Shown here: piece by piece, positions 1 through 5,910 of the stretch
Layout: each line of letters begins with the position of its first letter
Position numbering within the stretch: position 1 is the stretch's first letter
Assembly (NCBI GenBank): GCA_947628025.1
Contig: CANQYH010000085.1
Coordinates: 1 to 11,018, forward strand
From: an uncultured Lachnospiraceae bacterium
Lineage (GTDB): Bacteria; Bacillota; Clostridia; Lachnospirales; Lachnospiraceae
Direction: 5' to 3'
Length of the DNA: 11,018 nucleotides
Made by a program: the position numbers and the translations under genes
Notes under the pieces: model-generated
Told to the model about the DNA's origin: nothing
Database searches by the model: none
Seen by the model: the letters and a program-made list of their open reading frames with translations, nothing else

Positions 1-143
1 GGATCGTAAATACCGCCGGCTCCGTTTCTTCCGGCTGAGTCGGGGCTTCCGTCTCCGGCTCGCTCGGCGCAGGCTGGGTCGGAGCCTCCGTCTCCGGCTC
101 CATCTCGGTTTCCGGTTCTGTTTCTGTCTCCGGCTCCGTCGCC
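1..143 (-). repeat. Low-complexity Pro/Glu/Thr coding repeat in the FecR-domain protein
   Basis: The coding strand repeats a CCGGAGACGGA-like unit. It translates into tandem EPETE blocks and two copies of PETEAPTQP separated by a short spacer (APSE). Such acidic proline-rich stretches are common as extended spacers in surface proteins of gut Clostridia. The repeat unit is near-identical at DNA level (GTCTCCGGCTC recurs on the plus strand), so the copy number could vary between strains. The array reaches the window edge and its full length is unknown. Confidence 0.7.
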
Positions 144-988
144 GCCTCGGTGCGGTACACGCGGACTTCCTGCGTCTCTTCCACCGTCTCCGCCTGTTCC
201 TCCGCCGCTTCTTCCGCGGTCTGCCGGGCGCGCAGTTCCACGGCCAGTTCCGCCGCCTGGGCGAAGTCTTCCTCCGTCTCCAGGCCGATGGCCGTCAGAT
301 CCAGATTCTCCTGCTGCTCCAGGACCGCTTCCAGTCCCACCGCGCCCAGATCCTGCCAGTCGAACGATTCCTTGGACTCCAGCCGGTAAGCCGAATCCAT
401 CTGGTTGGCGGGCAGTACGCTGTCGGTCCCTTTCACGATCACCGCTTTCTGCCCCGGCTCCACAGACACGGAATCCGTCCCCACGTTCCAGTTCACATGT
501 CCCTCGATGAGATAGAGATCGATGCTGTCTTCCCCGAACTGCAGCAGTCCGCTGGTCCCGCGGATGCTCATGGAAGTCTGGGCCGCGTCAAAGGTCAGCT
601 CCTCGTCCTCTTCCAGCGGCTTCTCCACATTGAAAAACAGCTCGCCGCTCTTTAGGGTCAGCTTCAGCTTCTTCGCGGAAGACTGGGTGATCTCCACCTG
701 GCTGTTGCTGTCCAGCTTGATCGTCTTGTCGTCGTCCGCCGTGAAATACAGGGTCGTCCCCGCTCCAGTGCGGACCGTGCTCCCCTGTCCCAAAGGCATC
801 CCGGCCGCGGCTTTCGTTTCCCGTCCGGCGCCCCGCTTCACATACGCCTCGCTTCCGCTCAGGGACAGGATCGAAAACCGCCGGCTTTCCGCCGTCACCT
901 CATCCGCCAGCGTTTTGAAATTCACCGCCAGAAAAAAGATTGCCAGGGCCATAACCGCCCATCTTCCCAGCCGGTTCTTTCCGTTCAT
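1..988 (-). CDS. Exported FecR-domain protein, C-terminus beyond the window
   Basis: The frame is open from an ATG at 988 to the left edge (329 codons, no stop), so the C-terminus is missing. Residues 11-25 are hydrophobic after a basic N-terminus (MNGKNRLGRW), consistent with a signal peptide or N-terminal anchor. Residues about 38-190 look like a FecR fold: a beta-rich stretch with VKRGAG, a 'GSTVRTGAGTTLYF' segment, 'SGELFFNVEKP' and 'SMSIRGTSG', which match the usual FecR run (sensitivity of surface to charge, then RGT). An acidic helical part follows, then a Glu/Thr/Pro linker from about residue 282. The start is fixed by AGGAGA eight bases upstream. It lies 15 bases after the MBL gene and is probably co-transcribed with it. 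In Gram-negatives FecR is an anti-sigma sensor, but in Clostridia FecR-domain proteins are usually stand-alone surface proteins of unknown role. No sigma factor is visible here. Confidence 0.8.
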   Translation of the reverse strand, partial: MNGKNRLGRWAVMALAIFFLAVNFKTLADEVTAESRRFSILSLSGSEAYVKRGAGRETKAAAGMPLGQGSTVRTGAGTTLYFTADDDKTIKLDSNSQVEITQSSAKKLKLTLKSGELFFNVEKPLEEDEELTFDAAQTSMSIRGTSGLLQFGEDSIDLYLIEGHVNWNVGTDSVSVEPGQKAVIVKGTDSVLPANQMDSAYRLESKESFDWQDLGAVGLEAVLEQQENLDLTAIGLETEEDFAQAAELAVELRARQTAEEAAEEQAETVEETQEVRVYRTEAATEPETETEPETEMEPETEAPTQPAPSEPETEAPTQPEETEPAVFTI

Positions 989-1003
989 GATCTCTTTCTC
1001 CTC

Positions 1004-1879
1004 TCATTCGATCTTATATCCAACCACCGGGACACGCATCCCCTCGCGTGCCATAAAAACCTCCGTATGCGGGCACAACAGGCCCGATGCCTCTTTCATG
1101 CCGTGCTCGATCTCAGCCAGCTCCCCGTCGGTCCTGCCCCAGTCATGGTGGCAGACGCAGAGCTTTTCCGCGCCGCACTGCCCGGCCATTTTAAGCCCCT
1201 GCCGCCAGTAGCTGTGGCCGAAGCCCCGGCAGCGCGCGTATTCTTCTTCCCCATAGGGCGCGTCGAAAATCAGCAGGCCGCAGTTTTGGGCAAACGTCTG
1301 GTAGCTTTCCCATACCTCAGAGACTTCGCAGTCCAGCCCGTACACCGCAGACGCCCCGTCCCATTCCAGCCGGTACAAAAGCCCCCCGTCCGGATGGCGG
1401 GAATCCATGGTCCGCAGCACCGTCCCCGCTTCCGTCGCCACCGTCTGCCCGGGCCGCAGATCGTGCCATTCGATCTTTGCCGGGACCTGGTCAACCCTGA
1501 CCGGCCAGTACGGCGGCCCCAGCGCCTCCCTAAGCCGCTGCCGGAATCCCTGCCCGTCTCCCGCGGGACCGTAAATGTGAAGTTTCCTCCCTGCCTGGAA
1601 CAGCTGCGGGAACAGCATAAACCCCTGGATATGGTCCAGGTGCACATGGCTGAACAGGATATGGACCGGCCGTCCCGGATCCCGTTTTCCCAGCTGTTCC
1701 TCCATCTCCAGCCACCGGCCCAGCGCCGCGATCCCGGTGCCGCCGTCGAAGATCACCAGCTCTTCGCCGCAGTCCGCCGACACGCAGGCGGTATTGCCCC
1801 CGTAGACCATCCGGTCCGCGAAAGGGGCAGGGCAGGAGCCCCGCACGCCCCAAAAGCGCACTTCTATTCCATCCGTCAT
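1004..1879 (-). CDS. MBL-fold metal-dependent hydrolase
   Basis: A complete 291-residue protein of the metallo-beta-lactamase fold. The metal-binding signature is SHVHLDH, with H78, H80, D82 and H83. Further candidate ligands are the His in SRHPDGG, the Asp in GLDCE and the His pair in CHHDWGRTD near the C-terminus. The N-terminus (FWGVRGSCP, then YGGNT at 26-30, then FDGGTG) is typical of a branch often found beside bacterial signal-transduction genes and related to PhnP/cyclic phosphodiesterase-like hydrolases. The substrate cannot be read from the sequence. The ATG at 1879 follows GGGGCGGC, 11 bases after the phosphatase stop, and the next gene begins 15 bases downstream, so translation of all three genes is probably coupled. 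A phosphodiesterase acting on the nucleotide sensed by the neighbouring CNB domain is attractive but is inference. Confidence 0.85.
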   Translation of the reverse strand: MTDGIEVRFWGVRGSCPAPFADRMVYGGNTACVSADCGEELVIFDGGTGIAALGRWLEMEEQLGKRDPGRPVHILFSHVHLDHIQGFMLFPQLFQAGRKLHIYGPAGDGQGFRQRLREALGPPYWPVRVDQVPAKIEWHDLRPGQTVATEAGTVLRTMDSRHPDGGLLYRLEWDGASAVYGLDCEVSEVWESYQTFAQNCGLLIFDAPYGEEEYARCRGFGHSYWRQGLKMAGQCGAEKLCVCHHDWGRTDGELAEIEHGMKEASGLLCPHTEVFMAREGMRVPVVGYKIE

Positions 1880-1890
1880 CGTGCCGCCCC

Positions 1891-3060
1891 CTACCTGGCC
1901 AGATAGACCACCGTAATATCATCCGACTGGGGCGCGCCTTTCGCGAAATGCTCCAGCTCCCCGTACAGTGCGTCCAGAAGCTCTTCCGGCGCGTCCGCCT
2001 GGTCCATATGGCGGTTCAGGGTCTCCAAAAGCCTGTCGTCCCCGAACATCACGCCGTCCTTATCGAACGCCTCCGTCACCCCGTCGGTGTAAAGGCAGAT
2101 CCGGCTGCCCGCGTCCAGCTGCGCGGTCTGTTCCCGATAAGGCAGGTCCTCCATGGCTCCCAGCACGAAATCCGCCTTGCAGTCCAGGAACCGGAACTTC
2201 CCTTTCGCCGTGCTGATGCAGGGCTTATTGTGGCCCGCGTTGACGTAGGTCAGCAGGCCGGTCTCCGTATCCAGCACGGCGATGAACGCCGTCACAAACA
2301 GCGACTCTTCATTGTCGTCGTTGAGCCGGTCGTTGACCAGCTCGGCCATTCTCCCGACCTGGATGCCCAGTTTCATATGGGTCTTGATCTGGGCCTTGGC
2401 GACGGTCATAAATAGCGCCGCAGGCACGCCCTTGCCGGATACGTCGGCGATCAGGAAGCACATCCGGTGATCGTCGATGAGGAACACGTCATAGAAATCG
2501 CCGCCGACCTCCTTGGCCGGCTTCATGCGGGCCGTGATATGTACGTCCGGCAGAGCCTGGAATTCTTCGAATGATTTGGGCAGGAACCCGGTCTGGATCC
2601 GGGCGGCCACCTCCAGCTCCGAGCGCAGACGCTCGCGCTCCGTCACCATCTGGGTCGTCTTCGTATACAAAAGCTCCAGCAGGGCCCCGTAGACCTTGCG
2701 GTTCTTCTCCGCGATCTCCTCAAACAGCCCCCTGGGAATATTGGCGCAGAGCACGGGCGTCGCGGCCCGGACCGTGGCCTTGCGGACCCCGTCCTTGATC
2801 AGGGCCAGCTCTCCCGCCACGTCGCCCTCCGACAGTTCATTCACCAGGTTCGTGCCGATCAGGACCTGGGCTTTCCCTTCCAGGAAAATATACATGCCGT
2901 CGTCAGGCTCCGCCCCCTCCGTCATCAGATCCTCTCCGGCCTCAAAACGCACCGGCTTCGCGGCCTCCAAAAGCAGCCGGGAACCCTCCGGCATCTGCCC
3001 GTCGTCCCGGATCTGAAAAAAATCCCGTATGATCTTTAATTGTCTCCAATCGTTCTCCAT
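1891..3060 (-). CDS. Cyclic-nucleotide-binding domain fused to SpoIIE-type PP2C phosphatase
   Basis: A 389-residue cytoplasmic protein with two domains. Residues about 30-125 form a cNMP-binding (CRP/PKA-type) fold with a near-canonical phosphate-binding cassette: G83-E84-L-A-L followed by R93 in VRKATV. A charged helix at about 125-160 ends in ARIQTGFLP, the usual entry to SpoIIE phosphatases. Residues about 170-389 are a PP2C/SpoIIE domain: GGDFYDV (D188), ADVSGKG (D206), NAGHNKP, YTDGVTEA (D326) and SDDITVV (D380, D381), so all metal-binding Asp positions are present. Such proteins dephosphorylate Ser/Thr-phosphorylated partner-switching (STAS) proteins; no such partner or kinase is in the window. 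The ATG at 3060 is chosen because GGGAGGA lies nine bases upstream. An in-frame TTG at 3087 would extend it by nine residues but has no ribosome binding site. First gene of the three-gene operon. Confidence 0.92.
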   Translation of the reverse strand: MENDWRQLKIIRDFFQIRDDGQMPEGSRLLLEAAKPVRFEAGEDLMTEGAEPDDGMYIFLEGKAQVLIGTNLVNELSEGDVAGELALIKDGVRKATVRAATPVLCANIPRGLFEEIAEKNRKVYGALLELLYTKTTQMVTERERLRSELEVAARIQTGFLPKSFEEFQALPDVHITARMKPAKEVGGDFYDVFLIDDHRMCFLIADVSGKGVPAALFMTVAKAQIKTHMKLGIQVGRMAELVNDRLNDDNEESLFVTAFIAVLDTETGLLTYVNAGHNKPCISTAKGKFRFLDCKADFVLGAMEDLPYREQTAQLDAGSRICLYTDGVTEAFDKDGVMFGDDRLLETLNRHMDQADAPEELLDALYGELEHFAKGAPQSDDITVVYLAR

Positions 3061-3175
3061 CCGTATCCATCCTCCCTGCGTCCGCAAATTTCCTGTGTAC
3101 TAAAAATGTCTAATAATTCGTCAAGAAATGTTAAAGATTTCTTTGTAATTGTCAAATTATTCCCGATATAGAGAC

Positions 3176-3204
3176 ATTATATAATGAAATTTTTGATTTT
3201 GCAA
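3176..3204 (-). promoter_or_regulatory. Sigma-A-type promoter of the phosphatase/MBL/FecR operon
   Basis: On the minus strand, TTGCAA (3204-3199) is followed by a 17-bp spacer and a perfect TATAAT (3181-3176). The predicted start lies near 3169, giving a leader of about 108 nt. The region is strongly A/T-rich compared with the flanking genes. An AAAGA-TT-TCTTT dyad at 3133-3144 lies about 25-35 bases into the leader and could be an operator, although short A/T dyads are common by chance. Confidence 0.65.
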
Positions 3205-3256
3205 CCTGTAATAAAAGAACCTGCTTCCGGCTGCCGCACTTCTACTCCAAACGGCG

Positions 3257-3294
3257 AAAAAAATACCGCTGCGACGAGTACACAACGGTATTTT
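3257..3294 (-). terminator. Intrinsic terminator after the XRE membrane regulator
   Basis: On the minus strand AAAATACCG pairs perfectly with CGGTATTTT. The stem can be extended inwards by TTGTG/CGCAG including wobble pairs, leaving a seven-base loop. It ends in a run of seven T. It sits about 110 bases after the XRE stop codon and upstream of the phosphatase promoter, so it separates the two units. The A-run on the other side means it could also work in the plus direction. Confidence 0.85.
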
Positions 3295-3298
3295 CAAT

Positions 3299-3335
3299 GG
3301 GCTTTCGGGACTTTTGGCTGATGTCCCGCAGGCCC
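3299..3335 (-). other. GC-rich hairpin in the 3' trailer of the XRE gene
   Basis: CGGGAC (3306-3311) pairs perfectly with GTCCCG (3323-3328). Outside a symmetric three-base internal loop, GGGC (3299-3302) pairs with GCCC (3332-3335). It sits five bases before the intrinsic terminator in transcript order and has no U-tract of its own. It may stabilise the mRNA 3' end or be incidental in GC-rich DNA. Nothing else recognisable was seen between the XRE stop at 3406 and this hairpin. Confidence 0.45.
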
Positions 3336-3405
3336 GGTATTATGAGAATAAGGAAGCGGCCGGATCGCTTTTCTTTCGATCGGTCCGATTCCGGCGGTAC
3401 CCACG

Positions 3406-5316
3406 TCAATGCTCAAAGCCTTCGGGGTACGGCCCCTGCAGCCGGTTGGGCAGGCCGCTTTCCCCGTCGAAGCTGACCTCGAAAAACCGTCCGTCCTCCA
3501 GAAACAGCCGCACGTCGTCCCCCAGGCCCCAGCCGTCGGAAACGATCCCGCCCTGCTGGAGAAACGGCAAACGCTCGTAGGTCCAGCGCGCCAGAGCCAG
3601 TTTATCCCCCGTATCCACATCCATGGCCGCCGGATCCAGAGGGGACCACTCCACCCATTCCTGCTTCCAGGACAGATCGATGCCGCCGACCACATTCTCC
3701 CCGGCCCCCTGGGCGGGTCCGCGGCTGAAACCCAAAAAGCTGTTTTCGCAGTCCGGCTCCAATCCGAACCAGACACCGTATTCCGAAGCTTTGGCGTAGC
3801 ACCGCCGCGGTGCAAACCCGGTCAGGCCGTAAAGGCACTGAAGTCCCATATACGCGAACTGCCGCTGGGTGAATACCTCCGCATTTCCCATAAAAGGCAG
3901 ATCCGGATCGCCGGTATCCACATATTCCCCCTCCGGCACGAACGTCACGACCGCCGCCGCCACCTCCGGGGCCAGTTCTTCCATTCCCTGTACGGAACAG
4001 GCCGTCTGCCCGCAGGTCAGCTGTCCGTTCCACAGATGCCGGTAACGGCGCTCCGAGCCGTCCCACGCAGTCAGCGTCACCGCGGCCTCTCCGGTATTAT
4101 CGCCCGCGGCCGGGCCGCAGGACAGCGTATATCCGTCCGGATACTGGATCGTGTACGCGGTATATTCCTCCACGCCCCGGTCAAAAACCGCCGGCGGCTC
4201 AAACGGGGAATTGAAGCTCAGGATCTCATTTTCCCCGTCGGAATCGAGATCGGCCTCACAGGGCGTCCCCTGAAACAGGGCCCACAGCACCGGAACCTGC
4301 CGGTTTTCATCTACCACAAAATAATAGGTGTCCTTGTGATCGAACCTCCAGGAACGGCAGGTCAGCTTGCAGCCCGCGTACCCCAGCGCCTCGAACGCCG
4401 CCAGACTGGGGCTGCCCGCATCGGGCTCGTCCTCGGCAATGCGGGCGATCACCGTATACTGCCGTCCGCCCGAAGCATCAACCCCGGAATCATAAGCCGC
4501 CAACAAATGCCACAGCGGTCGCCCCAGATCATCCGTATAGTCGCTGCGTTCCCGGTAAAACGTGACCGTATAGGCCGAATCGGGAAAATGATACGCAAAA
4601 AGCCGGTTCTTCTCCACCGTCTCCGCGTCCGCCGGGTCCCCGTAATTAGCATAGGAGCCGAAGCGGCGGCACTCCTCCCCCTGTACTGTGAGCGTTTCCA
4701 GAAACGCCTGGGGTTCGCTTTCCGCATACTGCGTTTCTTCTGCTTCCTCTATCACATCCGCCATCGTTCCATCCGTTCCCAACTCACCCGCCGCGTTCTC
4801 AGGGATGTCCGCCGTAAAGTCTTCCTCCGTTTCCTGCAGACTGCCCATGGAAAGCGACGCTTCCTCTGCGGTCGCCGGGTCCTCTTTCGTATACCGCATA
4901 TAGTCGCCCCAGACGCTGACCGCCAGCGTGACGGCCGCCCCCAGCAGACAGCCGATCACAATTCCCGCCGAAAGCCGCGAAAAAAAACGGTCTTTCCATA
5001 CCGTGCCGCGGCCCTGTTCTGTTTCCTGCGGCTGAACCGTAACGGCCGCCGTTTCTTCGTTTTCCTGCGTTTGATTTTCCGCTATCTCCGCCTCCCGGCC
5101 GTCCTCCCCCAGCGTCAGCGCCTGCAGATCCGTCCGCAGCACCTGCGCCAGCCGGAGCAGATTTTCCGTGCTGGGCCGGCTCTGCCCTGTCTCCCATTTG
5201 CCGACCGCCTGGCGGCTCACGTCCAGCGCCCCGGCCACTTCCTCCTGGGTCAGCCCCGCCTGTTCCCTGGCCCGGCGGATGCGGCCGACCATTGTATTCT
5301 CATCCATACGTTCCAT
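3406..5316 (-). CDS. Membrane-anchored XRE-family regulator with large extracytoplasmic domain
   Basis: A 636-residue protein. Residues about 10-67 are an XRE/Cro-type helix-turn-helix (RRAREQAGLTQEEVAGALDV, then SRQAVGKWETGQSRPS and LLRLAQVL). A Gln/Glu-rich linker follows. One membrane helix lies at about 115-136, with basic residues before it (WKDRFFSR), so the N-terminus should be inside. About 500 residues then lie outside the membrane. They begin acidic and Ser/Thr-rich and continue as a beta-rich region containing ADLDSDGENEIL, which resembles a calcium-binding DxDxDG loop of VCBS/FG-GAP repeats. No enzyme family was recognised in this outer part. The ATG at 5316 has GGGAGGA six bases upstream; the ATG at 5320 is out of frame. 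The topology recalls ToxR/CadC-like one-component sensors, but with an XRE domain. Its target genes are unknown; it is transcribed alone between two intrinsic terminators. Confidence 0.85.
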   Translation of the reverse strand: MERMDENTMVGRIRRAREQAGLTQEEVAGALDVSRQAVGKWETGQSRPSTENLLRLAQVLRTDLQALTLGEDGREAEIAENQTQENEETAAVTVQPQETEQGRGTVWKDRFFSRLSAGIVIGCLLGAAVTLAVSVWGDYMRYTKEDPATAEEASLSMGSLQETEEDFTADIPENAAGELGTDGTMADVIEEAEETQYAESEPQAFLETLTVQGEECRRFGSYANYGDPADAETVEKNRLFAYHFPDSAYTVTFYRERSDYTDDLGRPLWHLLAAYDSGVDASGGRQYTVIARIAEDEPDAGSPSLAAFEALGYAGCKLTCRSWRFDHKDTYYFVVDENRQVPVLWALFQGTPCEADLDSDGENEILSFNSPFEPPAVFDRGVEEYTAYTIQYPDGYTLSCGPAAGDNTGEAAVTLTAWDGSERRYRHLWNGQLTCGQTACSVQGMEELAPEVAAAVVTFVPEGEYVDTGDPDLPFMGNAEVFTQRQFAYMGLQCLYGLTGFAPRRCYAKASEYGVWFGLEPDCENSFLGFSRGPAQGAGENVVGGIDLSWKQEWVEWSPLDPAAMDVDTGDKLALARWTYERLPFLQQGGIVSDGWGLGDDVRLFLEDGRFFEVSFDGESGLPNRLQGPYPEGFEH

Positions 5317-5346
5317 TCATGTCCTCCCGGTTGTATTGATACATGA

Positions 5347-5355
5347 ATCATACCA
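5347..5355 (-). promoter_or_regulatory. Extended -10 promoter element of the XRE regulator
   Basis: The minus strand reads TGGTATGAT, an extended -10 (TGn plus TATGAT), about 31 bases before the start codon. No good -35 lies at 17 bp; the nearest consensus TTGACA (5401-5396) is too far upstream to pair with this -10. An inverted repeat with AACCAA and TTGGTA arms overlaps the upstream region and might be an autoregulatory site, but this is weak. Confidence 0.4.
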
Positions 5356-5470
5356 GCAAAAGCTCTTTTTTTCTACCAACCGAGGCCCAAAATCCTGTCA
5401 ACTATTGGTTGCGCGGCCCGATTTCCTGATCAAAAGGCCGTTTTCCGTCACAGATTATTCCGGCCGTAAC

Positions 5471-5520
5471 GAAAAATGGCCCTGTGAGACATTCTCCTCC
5501 CACAGAGCCACCCATTTTTC
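5471..5520 (-). terminator. Intrinsic terminator downstream of the transposase remnant
   Basis: In the minus-strand transcript GGCUCUGUG pairs with CACAGGGCC (one G-U pair), then, past a four-base bulge (GGGU), AAAAAU pairs with AUUUUU. The stem ends in a five-T run. The loop is 12 bases. It lies 74 bases after the remnant's stop codon and probably once terminated that gene. It now likely also stops read-through from ftsH before the XRE gene. Flanking A and T runs make it potentially bidirectional. Confidence 0.65.
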
Positions 5521-5593
5521 TGATTCCTGTATAGATCCGTTCCCGTCAATTCTGCCCAAAAGACCTGCTTGTCAAACGCACCGCAGCGATCCC

Positions 5594-5860
5594 TCAGCCA
5601 TTCCATCCTTGTCCCAGCACCTCTTCCAGCATCTGCTCTCGATAATCCGCATCCCGAATCACCTTTGCCACCTCCTCCGTGCGGCCTGATTCGGTCAGCT
5701 TGTCAATGAGCGCCGCCAGGAGGCTCATGCCCTCTTCTCTGGCCTGATTCACCATCTCCTCCATCGCTTTACACATCATGCTCACTCCTTCCGGATTCTC
5801 TTTCAGATAACGAGTACGGTCTGCCATCAGACGATAGTTCATATCGGCGGCAGACGCACA
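5594..5860 (-). pseudogene. C-terminal remnant of an Rpn-family (PD-(D/E)XK) nuclease/transposase
   Basis: About 88 codons in one frame resemble the C-terminal end of Rpn/PD-(D/E)XK nuclease-family transposases: MADRTRYLKENPEG, MCKAMEEMVNQAREEGM, then a closing helix with ESGRTEEVAKVI and YREQMLEEVLGQG. Full-length members have about 300 residues with the nuclease core in the N-terminal two thirds; that core is absent. The recognisable similarity stops near 5860, two bases from a perfect inverted repeat that follows ftsH. The open frame runs on to an ATG at 5878 inside that repeat, but neither this ATG nor the one at 5842 has a ribosome binding site. A 5'-truncated decayed element is the best reading. 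Family assignment is from remembered sequence character, not an alignment. Confidence 0.65.
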
Positions 5861-5861
5861 G

Positions 5862-5898
5862 CGCCCCGGTCCATCCACTGCGCTGATCGACCGGGGCG
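5862..5898. repeat. Perfect 10-bp inverted repeat just after ftsH
   Basis: CGCCCCGGTC (5862-5871) and GACCGGGGCG (5889-5898) are exact inverted copies around a 17-base loop. It starts 12 bases after the ftsH stop codon. It resembles the stem of an intrinsic terminator, but in the ftsH direction it is followed by CTGTGCGTC rather than a U-run. The T-run that exists (TTTT) is on the wrong side for ftsH. The repeat abuts the transposase remnant, so the original terminator tail may have been lost when that element was inserted or deleted. Confidence 0.7.
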
Positions 5899-5910
5899 AA
5901 AATGATGATA

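Noticed and set aside
522..1211. Plus-strand frame across the FecR/MBL junction
   Set aside because: Ser-rich shadow of two well-supported minus-strand genes; no start signal.
3061..3087. TTG start that would extend the phosphatase by nine residues
   Set aside because: The GGGAGGA that serves the ATG at 3060 lies inside this extension, and no ribosome binding site precedes the TTG.
3409..5346. Very long open frame on the plus strand, antisense to the XRE regulator
   Set aside because: It mirrors the minus-strand gene in GC-rich DNA, has an Arg/Pro/Gln-rich composition without domains, and lacks a ribosome binding site. The minus strand carries clear HTH and membrane features.
5396..5401. 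Consensus TTGACA upstream of the XRE gene as its -35
   Set aside because: It lies over 40 bases from the TATGAT element, and no acceptable -10 lies 16-19 bp from it.
5862..5898. The perfect inverted repeat after ftsH as a normal intrinsic terminator
   Set aside because: No U-run follows the stem in the ftsH direction; the TTTT run lies before the stem. It is kept as an inverted repeat of unknown present function.
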